Assembly (NCBI RefSeq): GCF_003671765.1
Contig: NZ_QPIB01000007.1
Span: forward strand, 441,536-505,535
DNA from: Xenophilus sp. E41
GTDB lineage: Bacteria > Pseudomonadota > Gammaproteobacteria > Burkholderiales > Burkholderiaceae_C
DNA: 64,000 bases
Direction: 5' to 3'
In this document: in pieces, positions 57,437-64,000 of the stretch
Numbering within the stretch: the stretch's first letter is position 1
Layout: every line of letters begins with the position of its first letter
Notes under the pieces: model-generated
What the model was told of the DNA's origin: nothing
Database searches by the model: none
The model's input: the letters and a program-made list of their open reading frames with translations, nothing else
Translations under genes and position numbers: made by a program

Positions 57437-57500
57437 TTACTATGAAATCGATAGCTGCTTGCGCGCGTCCGCCGGACGCTGCAGCCACTTTTGATTCATG
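57437..57500 (+). repeat. Dispersed repeat, copy 8
   Basis: ACTATGAAATCGATAGC is followed by TGCTTGCGCGCG, GGACGCTGCAGCC, ACTTTTGATTCATGAAA, the same layout as the other copies. It lies between the deacetylase and the sterol-desaturase-like gene and supplies the ATG at 57498 of a 22-codon reading frame. Confidence 0.75.
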
Positions 57501-57566
57501 AAATTGCTAAGACGTATCTTGGTGATCGGGCGGCCCGGCCCGGGACGTGGCAGGAGCACGGCGTGA
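57498..57566 (+). CDS. Possible 22-residue leader peptide overlapping the desaturase start
   Basis: An ATG inside repeat copy 8 opens MKLLRRILVIGRPGPGRGRSTA, and its TGA overlaps the GTG start of the next gene (GTGA). The N-terminus is basic and hydrophobic. It lacks a clear ribosome site. It may couple translation, or simply be a chance frame from the repeat. Confidence 0.25.
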   Translation: MKLLRRILVIGRPGPGRGRSTA

Positions 57567-58537
57567 TCGAGTGGTTCACCGACCAATTCGCCGCCGTGCA
57601 GCAGTGGCTGTTCGAAGCGGTGGTGCAGCCGCTGGTCTTCGCCGCCGGCCTGGGCGGCTGGACCGAGGACGCCTTCGACGCCACCGGCTGGCTGCTGGTG
57701 GGCGTGATCCAGATCCTGATCCTGGTGGCCGTCATCGGCCCGCTGCAGCGCTGGCGGCCGGTGGAGCCGGTGCGCGACCGGCAGGCCATCCGCATCGACA
57801 TCCTCTACACCCTGATCCACCGCCTGGGCCTGTTCCGGCTGGCGCTGTTCTTCGCCGTCACGCCGCTGTTCGATGCGCTGCTGGGCGAACTGCGCGGGGC
57901 CGGCTGGGGCACGCTGCACCTCGACGAACTGTGGCCCGGCGTGACGGACATCCCCTGGGTGGCCTTCGCGATCTACCTGGTGGTGCTGGACTTCGTCGAG
58001 TACCTCATCCACCGCGGCCAGCACCACTTCGACTGGTGGTGGAGCCTGCACGCGCTGCACCATTCGCAGCGCCAGATGACCATGTGGAGCGACGACCGCA
58101 ACCACCTGCTCGACGACCTGATCCACGACGCGATCATCGTGCTCGTGGCCCAACTCATCGGCGTGGCACCAGGCCAGTTCATCGCCGTTGTGGCCTTCAT
58201 GCAGCTCAGCCAGAGCCTGCAGCATGCGAACCTGCGGCTTTCCTTCGGCCGCATCGGCGAGCGGCTGTGGATCAGCCCGCGCTTCCATCGCGTGCACCAC
58301 GCGATCGGCATCGGGCACGAGTCGGAGGGCCCGAAGACGCTGGGAGGCCGCAACTTCGGCGTGCTGCTGCCCTGGTGGGACATGCTCTTTCGCTCCGCCA
58401 ACTTTGAAGACCGCTACGACGCCACCGGCATCCGCGATCAGGTCGAGCCCGATGCGAGCGGCCGTGTGCGCGACTACGGCCGCGGGTTCTGGGCCCAGCA
58501 GTGGCTGGGGCTGAGGCGGCTGGTCGGGCGCGGCTGA
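57563..58537 (+). CDS. Fatty acid hydroxylase/sterol desaturase family membrane protein
   Basis: 324 aa. Several hydrophobic segments (for example WLLVGVIQILILVAVIGPLQ and WVAFAIYLVVLDFVEYLIH) surround histidine clusters HRGQHH, HALHHSQ and RFHRVHHA that bind a di-iron centre in this superfamily. Bacterial members hydroxylate or desaturate lipids or carotenoids; the substrate here is unknown. The GTG at 57563 has AGGAG 9 nt upstream, better than any upstream TTG. The next gene is EI24-like. Confidence 0.92.
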   Translation: MIEWFTDQFAAVQQWLFEAVVQPLVFAAGLGGWTEDAFDATGWLLVGVIQILILVAVIGPLQRWRPVEPVRDRQAIRIDILYTLIHRLGLFRLALFFAVTPLFDALLGELRGAGWGTLHLDELWPGVTDIPWVAFAIYLVVLDFVEYLIHRGQHHFDWWWSLHALHHSQRQMTMWSDDRNHLLDDLIHDAIIVLVAQLIGVAPGQFIAVVAFMQLSQSLQHANLRLSFGRIGERLWISPRFHRVHHAIGIGHESEGPKTLGGRNFGVLLPWWDMLFRSANFEDRYDATGIRDQVEPDASGRVRDYGRGFWAQQWLGLRRLVGRG

Positions 58538-58587
58538 GTGCACTCCACGCAGCGGGGCGGCGTTCCCGCCCAGGTATGCTCGCCGCG

Positions 58588-59478
58588 ATGCGTCTCCTGC
58601 TCGATTCCTTCTGGCGCGCCGCGGCCTACTGCCTGCATCCGCGGGTCATCGTCCTGTCGCTGCTGCCCCTGGTGCTGATGGTGCTGCTGGCGCTGGGCCT
58701 GGGCTACCTGTACTGGGACGCCGCCGTCGCCTGGACGCGCGAGGCGCTCGATGCCTGGCCGCTCCTGGCCAGCTTCTGGGGCTGGATGTCGGGCTTGTTC
58801 TCCGGCGACGTGAAGACCTTCCTGGCGCCGCTGGTGGTGGTGCTGGCGCTCACGCCGGCCGTGGTGCTGGTGTCGCTGCTGATCGTGGCCGCCTTCATGG
58901 CGCCCGCCCTCACGCGCCTGGTGGCCGACCGGCGCTTTGCGACGCTCGAGAAGAAGAAGGGCGCTTCGCTCATCCTCAGCGTCTTCCGGTCGCTCGGGCT
59001 CACCGTGCTCGCCGTCGTGGCGCTGGTGGTGTCGATGCCGCTGTGGCTCATCCCGCCGCTGGTGCTGGTGCTGCCGCCGCTCATCTGGGGCTGGCTCACG
59101 GCACGGGTGATGGCCTTCGACGCGCTGGCCGACCACGCCAGTGCCGAAGAGCGCACCACGCTGCTGCGCCAGCACCGCTGGCCGTTGCTGGGCATCGGCG
59201 TGCTGTGCGGCTACCTGGGCGCGGCACCGAGCATCGTCTGGGCCTCGGGCCTGCTCTTCGCGGCCGCCTTCTTCGTGCTGGTGCCGATCGCGATCTGGAT
59301 CTACACCGTCGTCTTCGCCTTCTCGGCGCTCTGGTTCGCCCACTACACGCTGGATGCACTGGCGCAGCTGCGTGCGCAGCGCGCCGCCGCCGCGCTGGTG
59401 CCCACGGCCGAAGCGGCGGCGCTGCCCGACGGCTCCGGCGCCGAGCGCGCCGCACTTTCCCAATGGGGTTCGCCATGA
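58588..59478 (+). CDS. EI24/CysZ-family membrane protein
   Basis: 296 aa with about six hydrophobic helices, starting RLLLDSFWRAAAYCLHPRVIVLSLLPLVLMVLLALGLGYLYW. It matches the EI24 domain shared with sulfate permease CysZ. It may move sulfate or another solute across the inner membrane, but no cys genes are nearby. A TATGCT lies 7 nt before the ATG with no Shine-Dalgarno, so it may be leaderless; an upstream ATG at 58576 is the alternative start. Its stop overlaps the next ATG (ATGA). Confidence 0.87.
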   Translation: MRLLLDSFWRAAAYCLHPRVIVLSLLPLVLMVLLALGLGYLYWDAAVAWTREALDAWPLLASFWGWMSGLFSGDVKTFLAPLVVVLALTPAVVLVSLLIVAAFMAPALTRLVADRRFATLEKKKGASLILSVFRSLGLTVLAVVALVVSMPLWLIPPLVLVLPPLIWGWLTARVMAFDALADHASAEERTTLLRQHRWPLLGIGVLCGYLGAAPSIVWASGLLFAAAFFVLVPIAIWIYTVVFAFSALWFAHYTLDALAQLRAQRAAAALVPTAEAAALPDGSGAERAALSQWGSP

Positions 59479-60305
59479 CCAACATCACCGCCAGCTCCGC
59501 TGCCGCACCGCGCGCCTTCGGACTCATCATCGTCGGCGACGAGATCCTCTCCGGCAAGCGCGCCGACAAGCACCTGCCCAAGGTGATCGAACTGCTGGCC
59601 GCCCGCGGCCTGCCGCTGGCCTGGGCCGAGTACGTGGGGGACGACCCGGTGCGCATCACGGCCGCGCTGCGCCGCGCCTTCGCCTCGGGCGACATCGTGT
59701 TCTCCACCGGGGGCATCGGCGCCACGCCCGACGACCACACGCGTCAGTGCGCGGCGGCGGCCCTGGGCGTGCCGCTGGCGCTGCATCCGCAAGCCGAAGC
59801 GCTGATCCGCGAGCGCATGCAGGACACCGCGCGCGAGCAGGGCGTGCCCTACGAACCCGACCGGCCCGACAACGTGCACCGCCTCAACATGGGCGTGTTC
59901 CCGGAGGGGGCGGCCATCATCCCGAATCCCTACAACAAGATTCCGGGCTTCAGCGTTCGTGATGTCCATTTCGTGCCCGGTTTCCCCGTCATGGCGTGGC
60001 CCATGGTGGAGTGGGTGCTCGACACGCTCTACCCCGAACTTGCGCGTCCGCCCGGCGTGAGCGAGCGCTCCGTGATCGTTTTCGGTGCAATGGAAGCCAG
60101 CCTCACGCCGTTGATGCAGGCCGTCGAGGCGGCGCACTCAGGCGTGAAGGTATTCAGCCTGCCGAGCGTGGATCACCCTCAGTACGGCCGTCATATCGAG
60201 CTCGGCGTGAAAGGTGACGCCGCACGGCTCGAAGCCGCCTACGCGCAACTGAAGGCGGGTTTGATCGATTTTGGTGCGTCCATGGGCCCACAGTTGGTGC
60301 GATGA
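59475..60305 (+). CDS. Molybdopterin-binding domain protein (CinA N-terminal/MoaB-like)
   Basis: 276 aa. The N-terminal MoCF-biosynthesis fold shows LIIVGDEILSGKRADKHLPKVIELLAARGLPLAWAEYVGDD, then [21 protein letters not shown], the family signature. The CinA amidohydrolase domain is absent. It may bind molybdopterin or a nucleotide cofactor; related proteins occur singly in many proteobacteria without a proven role. It is coupled to the EI24 gene by a 4-bp overlap and lies 150 bp before glnA. Confidence 0.9.
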   Translation: MTNITASSAAAPRAFGLIIVGDEILSGKRADKHLPKVIELLAARGLPLAWAEYVGDDPVRITAALRRAFASGDIVFSTGGIGATPDDHTRQCAAAALGVPLALHPQAEALIRERMQDTAREQGVPYEPDRPDNVHRLNMGVFPEGAAIIPNPYNKIPGFSVRDVHFVPGFPVMAWPMVEWVLDTLYPELARPPGVSERSVIVFGAMEASLTPLMQAVEAAHSGVKVFSLPSVDHPQYGRHIELGVKGDAARLEAAYAQLKAGLIDFGASMGPQLVR

Positions 60306-60388
60306 TCCTTCGCGCACCATTTCGGGATTATGTGCTTCTGCTGACCGCCAAAAGACGTATCGGGCCCGTGTGCCGCCGCCGGTGAGAA

Positions 60389-60407
60389 TGGGCACAGAAC
60401 CTGCATT
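60389..60407 (+). promoter_or_regulatory. Sigma-54 (-24/-12) promoter of glnA
   Basis: TGGGCACAGAACCTGCATT has GG at 60391-60392 and GC at 60403-60404, exactly 10 bp apart, the required sigma-54 spacing. It is 49 bp before the glnA ATG. NtrC would activate it; glnG is encoded downstream. The upstream GCGCACCA (60312-60319) may be part of an NtrC site but does not form a full consensus. Confidence 0.8.
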
Positions 60408-60455
60408 CCCCGAATCCGTTTTCTCTCAACCAACCATCCAAACCAGGAGAACCTG

Positions 60456-61871
60456 ATGGCCAAGACCGTCGCCGATGTACTGAAGCTCGTCAAGGAAAAC
60501 GAGGTCAAGTTCGTCGACTTCCGATTCACCGACACCCGCGGCAAGGAACAGCACGTCACGGTGCCGATCAGCGCCTTCGACGAAGACAAGTTCAGCTCGG
60601 GCCATGCCTTCGACGGCTCCTCGGTGGCGGGCTGGAAGGGCATCGAGGCTTCGGACATGCAGCTCATGCCCGACCCGAACACGGCCAACATCGACCCCTT
60701 CTACGAAGAGACGACCCTGTTCCTGCAGTGCGACGTGCTGGAACCCGCCGACGGCAAGCCCTATGACCGCGATCCGCGCTCGGTGGCCAAGAAGGCCGAG
60801 GCCTACCTGAAGTCCACCGGCCTGGGCGACACCGCCTACTTCGGTCCCGAACCCGAATTCTTCATCTTCGACGGCGTGCGCTGGAGCAACGAGCCCGGCC
60901 GCGTGTTCAGCGAGATCGAAGAGTACGAAGCCCCCTGGAACAGCGGCACCAAGCTCGAAGGCGGCAACCGCGGCCACCGTCCCACCACCAAGGGCGGCTA
61001 CTTCCCCGTGCCCCCGGTCGACAGCACGCAGGACATGCGCGCCGAGATGGTCCTGGTGCTCGAGTCGCTGGGCATCCCGGTTGAAGTGTTCCACCACGAA
61101 GTGGCGGGCGCCGGCCAGAACGAGATCGGCACCAAGTTCTCGACGCTCGTGCAGCGCGCCGACTGGACGCAGGTCCTGAAGTACGTGGTCTGGAACGTGG
61201 CCAACACCTACGGCAAGACCGCGACCTTCATGCCCAAGCCCTACGCCGGCGACAACGGCTCGGGCATGCACGTGCACCAGTCGATCTGGAAGGACGGCAA
61301 GAACCTGTTCGCCGGCGACGGCTATGCCGGCCTGTCGGACACGGCCCTGTACTACATCGGCGGCATCATCAAGCACGCCCGCGCCCTGAACGCCATCACC
61401 AACCCCGGCACCAACAGCTACAAGCGCCTGGTGCCCGGCTTCGAAGCCCCGGTGAAGCTGGCCTACTCGGCCAAGAACCGCTCGGCATCGATCCGCATCC
61501 CGTTCGTGAGCAACCCCAAGGGCCGCCGCATCGAGGCGCGCTTCCCCGATCCGTCGTCCAACCCCTACCTGTGCTTCTCGGCCCTGCTGATGGCCGGCCT
61601 GGACGGCATCGAGAACAAGATCCACCCGGGCGAAGCCGCGACCAAGGACCTGTACCACCTGCCGCCGGAAGAAGACGCGCTGGTGCCGACCGTGTGCCAC
61701 AGCCTCGACCAGGCGCTGGAATACCTCGACAAGGACCGTGCCTTCCTGACCAAGGGCGGCGTGTTCACCGACTCGATGCTCGATGCCTACATCGACCTCA
61801 AGATGACCGAAGTGACGCGCTTCCGCATGGCGCCGCACCCGGTCGAGTTCGACATGTACTACTCGCTGTAA
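60456..61871 (+). CDS. glnA: Type I glutamine synthetase
   Basis: 471 aa, typical of the dodecameric GSI. It joins ammonia to glutamate with ATP, the central step of nitrogen assimilation. [41 protein letters not shown] and [18 protein letters not shown] are diagnostic. The regulatory Tyr for adenylylation lies in [15 protein letters not shown] precedes the ATG and a sigma-54 promoter lies upstream. An intrinsic terminator follows, before the genes for the NtrB/NtrC pair. Confidence 0.98.
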   Translation: MAKTVADVLKLVKENEVKFVDFRFTDTRGKEQHVTVPISAFDEDKFSSGHAFDGSSVAGWKGIEASDMQLMPDPNTANIDPFYEETTLFLQCDVLEPADGKPYDRDPRSVAKKAEAYLKSTGLGDTAYFGPEPEFFIFDGVRWSNEPGRVFSEIEEYEAPWNSGTKLEGGNRGHRPTTKGGYFPVPPVDSTQDMRAEMVLVLESLGIPVEVFHHEVAGAGQNEIGTKFSTLVQRADWTQVLKYVVWNVANTYGKTATFMPKPYAGDNGSGMHVHQSIWKDGKNLFAGDGYAGLSDTALYYIGGIIKHARALNAITNPGTNSYKRLVPGFEAPVKLAYSAKNRSASIRIPFVSNPKGRRIEARFPDPSSNPYLCFSALLMAGLDGIENKIHPGEAATKDLYHLPPEEDALVPTVCHSLDQALEYLDKDRAFLTKGGVFTDSMLDAYIDLKMTEVTRFRMAPHPVEFDMYYSL

Positions 61872-61898
61872 TCGAAGGGTTTCCTTTCGAACGTGGAG

Positions 61899-61923
61899 AA
61901 GGACGGCCTCGGCCGTCCTTTTT
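61899..61923 (+). terminator. Intrinsic terminator of glnA
   Basis: GGACGGCC/GGCCGTCC with a 2-nt loop is followed by TTTTT, 29 bp after the glnA stop. It separates glnA from the downstream exported-protein and glnL genes. Confidence 0.9.
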
Positions 61924-62007
61924 CATTGGCAGGGGAACCGCCGCGAGGGCCCGCCGTCGAATTGCAAGAAAATGCAAGGCTCGACGCCTCCCACCGACCC
62001 GACGACC

Positions 62008-62523
62008 ATGAAGACCTTGACCCTTGCCATCGCGCTGCTCGCATCGCTGGCCGGCCCGAGCGCGCAGGCGCAGGAGCGCGTCTGGCGCTGCGGCAACGAA
62101 TACACGAACAACGCCACCGACGCGCAACGCCGCGGCTGCAAGCTGATGGAAGGCGGCAACATCACGGTGGTCCAGGGCACGCGGCCTTCGGGCGCATCGA
62201 CCGCTTCGTCGGGCAGCACGGCCAGCAGCAGCAGTGCCGCGCGTGCGCCTGCCGGCAGCCCGCGCGTCGAGAGTGCCGACCAGCGTGCACGCGACAGCGA
62301 CGCGCGCGCGGTGCTCGAATCCGAGCTCAAGAAGGCGCAGGCCCGCCAGGCCGAACTGCTCAAGGAATACAACAACGGCGAGCCCGAGAAGCAGGGCAGC
62401 GAGGCGAAGAACTACCAGAAGTACCTGGACCGCGTGGCCGACATGAAGGCCCAGATCGCCCGCAACGAGAGCGACATCGCCGGCCTGCAGCGCGAGATCG
62501 GCCGCCTGCCGGCCAACCGCTGA
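62008..62523 (+). CDS. Exported coiled-coil hypothetical protein
   Basis: 171 aa with a signal peptide of about 21 residues (MKTLTLAIALLASLAGPSAQAQ). The mature N-terminus ERVWRCGNEYTNNATDAQRRGCKLMEGG contains two Cys and resembles DUF4124-type modules. A Ser/Ala linker leads to a predicted coiled coil (about 85-165) that ends REIGRLPANR. Function unknown. Its stop overlaps the glnL ATG as TGATG, so it is translated with the nitrogen kinase, a common arrangement in this group. Confidence 0.8.
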   Translation: MKTLTLAIALLASLAGPSAQAQERVWRCGNEYTNNATDAQRRGCKLMEGGNITVVQGTRPSGASTASSGSTASSSSAARAPAGSPRVESADQRARDSDARAVLESELKKAQARQAELLKEYNNGEPEKQGSEAKNYQKYLDRVADMKAQIARNESDIAGLQREIGRLPANR

Positions 62524-63599
62524 TGGCCTTCGGCAAGCCGGCGCCGGCCAGCAAGCGCTTCCAGGCCTTCGACCTGCTGGCGACGCTGATCGCCGTCATC
62601 CGCGGCGACGGTACGCTGCTGTTCGCCAACTCGGCGCTCGAGGACGCCATGGGCATCTCGCGGCGCACGCTCGAAGGCGCGCCGTTCAGCCAGAGCTTCA
62701 TGGAACCCAATGTGCTGCTCACGGCCATCGACGGCGCCCGCAGCAACGACTTCGCCACCCTGCGCTACGAGGCCTTCCTGCGCCGCGGCACGCAGGAGCC
62801 GCTGCCGGTGCAGGTCACGCTCGCGCAGACCGACCGGGCCGGCGAACTGGTGGTCGAGATGTCGCCGCAGGAGCAGCAGGCGCGGCAGGACCGCGAGGAG
62901 CGCCTGCTGGGCCAGGCCCAGGCCAACAAGGAACTGATCCGCAACCTCGCGCACGAGATCAAGAACCCGCTCGGCGGCATCCGCGGCGCGGCGCAGTTGC
63001 TGCAGATGGAAGTCGACTCGCGCGACCTGGTCGAATACACGCAGGTCATCATCCACGAGGCCGACCGGCTGCAGACGCTGGTCGACCGCCTGCTGGCGCC
63101 GCACCGCCGGCCGCACGTGGTGGGCGACGTCAACGTCCACGAGGTGTGCGAGCGCGTGCGCTCGGTGCTGCTGGCCGAATTTCCCCACGACCTGGAGATC
63201 GAGCGCGATTTCGACCCCTCGATCCCCGAATTCCGCGGCGACCGCGAGCAGCTCATCCAGGCCACGCTCAACATCGCGCACAACGCGGCACAGGCGCTGG
63301 CCGAACGCCGCGCCGCGGGCGACGCGAAGATCACTTTCCGCACGCGCGTCGTGCGTCAGGTCATCCTCAACAAGCAGTGGTACCGACTGGCACTGGAATT
63401 GCATGTCATCGACAACGGACCGGGCGTGCCGGACGGCCTCAAGGACCGCATCTTCTACCCCCTCGTATCGGGGCGTGAAGGCGGAACGGGACTGGGGCTG
63501 ACCCTGGCGCAGACTTTCGTACAACAACACCACGGTGTGATCGAGTGCGACAGCGTCCCGGGCCGAACGGATTTCAAGATCACCATTCCATTGCCATAG
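62523..63599 (+). CDS. glnL: Nitrogen regulation sensor kinase NtrB
   Basis: 358 aa. NtrB phosphorylates NtrC when nitrogen is scarce and, with PII, removes the phosphate when nitrogen is plentiful. The PAS domain (about 15-120) senses PII; the phospho-acceptor is H144 in NLAHEIKNPLGGIRGAAQLL. The ATPase domain shows NIAHNAAQAL, DNGPGVPDGLKDRIFYPLVSGREGGTGLGLTL. It is cytoplasmic. The glnG gene follows 23 bp later. Confidence 0.97.
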   Translation: MAFGKPAPASKRFQAFDLLATLIAVIRGDGTLLFANSALEDAMGISRRTLEGAPFSQSFMEPNVLLTAIDGARSNDFATLRYEAFLRRGTQEPLPVQVTLAQTDRAGELVVEMSPQEQQARQDREERLLGQAQANKELIRNLAHEIKNPLGGIRGAAQLLQMEVDSRDLVEYTQVIIHEADRLQTLVDRLLAPHRRPHVVGDVNVHEVCERVRSVLLAEFPHDLEIERDFDPSIPEFRGDREQLIQATLNIAHNAAQALAERRAAGDAKITFRTRVVRQVILNKQWYRLALELHVIDNGPGVPDGLKDRIFYPLVSGREGGTGLGLTLAQTFVQQHHGVIECDSVPGRTDFKITIPLP

Positions 63600-63622
63600 C
63601 GAGAAGGACCACAAGGAGCTGC

Positions 63623-64000
63623 ATGAAGCCGATCTGGATAGTGGATGACGACCAATCGATACGCTTCGTGCTCGAGAAGGCCCTCCTGCGTGAAGACCTG
63701 CCCACGCGCAGCTTCACCAACACGCGCGAGGTGCTGGCCGCACTCGACGCGGCGAACGACGACGAGATGCAGGGCCCGCAGGTCCTGGTGAGCGACATCC
63801 GCATGCCCGGTGGCTCGGGCCTCGACCTGCTGGACAAGATCAAGGCCAAGCACCCCGGCCTGCCGGTCATCATCATGACCGCCTTCAGCGACCTGGACAG
63901 CGCCGTGTCGGCCTTCCAGGGCGGTGCCTTCGAATACCTGCCCAAGCCCTTCGACTTGCCGCGTGCCGTCGAACTCATCCGCCGCGCCGTCGACGAGAGC
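63623..64000 (+). CDS. glnG: Nitrogen regulation response regulator NtrC (5' part)
   Basis: 126 codons of the receiver domain are present; the gene continues past the window edge. MKPIWIVDDDQSIRFVLEKALL has the acidic pocket, and the phospho-acceptor is about D58 in LVSDIRMPGGSGLDLL, with T in IIIMTAFSDLD and K in LPKPFDLP. The full protein should include an AAA+ sigma-54 activator and Fis-type helix-turn-helix. It would act at the glnA sigma-54 promoter. Confidence 0.97.
   Translation, partial: MKPIWIVDDDQSIRFVLEKALLREDLPTRSFTNTREVLAALDAANDDEMQGPQVLVSDIRMPGGSGLDLLDKIKAKHPGLPVIIMTAFSDLDSAVSAFQGGAFEYLPKPFDLPRAVELIRRAVDES

Overview
The window is GC-rich chromosomal DNA from a betaproteobacterium, most likely of the family Comamonadaceae and probably Variovorax or a close relative. 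The evidence is the tmRNA tag ANDERFALAA, the gene order gyrA-DUF2059-serC-pheA-tyrA-aroA/cmk-rpsA-ihfB-lapA-lapB, the in-frame fusion of EPSP synthase with cytidylate kinase, several TRAP and tripartite-tricarboxylate transport genes, and a family of short dispersed repeats built around GCTAT-N-ATAGC. The species cannot be proved from the window alone.

Layout. 1-67 is the 5' end of a leftward gene. 302-3352 is xseB-ispA-dxs (DNA repair and isoprenoid precursors). 3365-7416 holds a small hypothetical gene and a keto-acid-type TRAP transporter whose binding-protein gene carries a frameshifting 7-bp tandem duplication. 7599-12081 holds a lone EgtB/SenA-like gene, a hybrid histidine kinase and an NTF2-like protein. 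12088-15095 is molybdate uptake, modCBA leftward and modE rightward, around a ModE-box-like palindrome. After a thioredoxin and a GAF/Fis regulator comes a rightward molybdenum hydroxylase cluster (coxS-L-M, MoxR ATPase, VWA protein, coxG, xdhC; 16753-24302) of the form II CO-dehydrogenase-like type. 24498-25514 is a Bug-type binding protein. 25693-32002 is a six-gene Mrp Na+/H+ antiporter operon with fused A and B subunits. 32150-35382 is crcB and a second TRAP operon. 35532-48246 is the leftward conserved block from a ComEA-like gene through lapBA, ihfB, rpsA, aroA-cmk, tyrA, pheA, serC and DUF2059 to gyrA. Rightward genes follow: ompA, ubiG, gph, ssrA (tmRNA), a methyltransferase, ggt, an rsuA-like gene, a YncE-like beta-propeller, a polysaccharide deacetylase, a sterol-desaturase-like protein, an EI24/CysZ protein, a molybdopterin-binding-domain protein, glnA with a sigma-54 promoter, a small exported protein, glnL, and the start of glnG at the window edge.

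How it fits together. The modABC/modE genes sit immediately before a molybdenum hydroxylase operon and its maturation factors, so metal supply and a metal-dependent enzyme are side by side. glnA, glnL and glnG form the nitrogen-control unit, and glnA has the -24/-12 promoter that NtrC would activate. The 35.5-48 kb block supplies shikimate, aromatic amino acid, serine and translation functions.

Most unusual. (1) At least eight copies of one ~55-65 bp dispersed repeat lie in the window. Three are inside reading frames (EPSP synthase, CoxG, and the signal peptide of the deacetylase) and one supplies the stop codon of mnhG. (2) The EgtB/SenA-like protein has Arg in place of a predicted iron-binding His. 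(3) A TRAP binding-protein gene is switched out of frame by a slippable 7-bp repeat. (4) A ~160-bp inverted repeat between convergent genes pairs almost perfectly as RNA through G-U compensations. (5) Apparent attenuator hairpins lie in the leaders of ompA and the TRAP gene.
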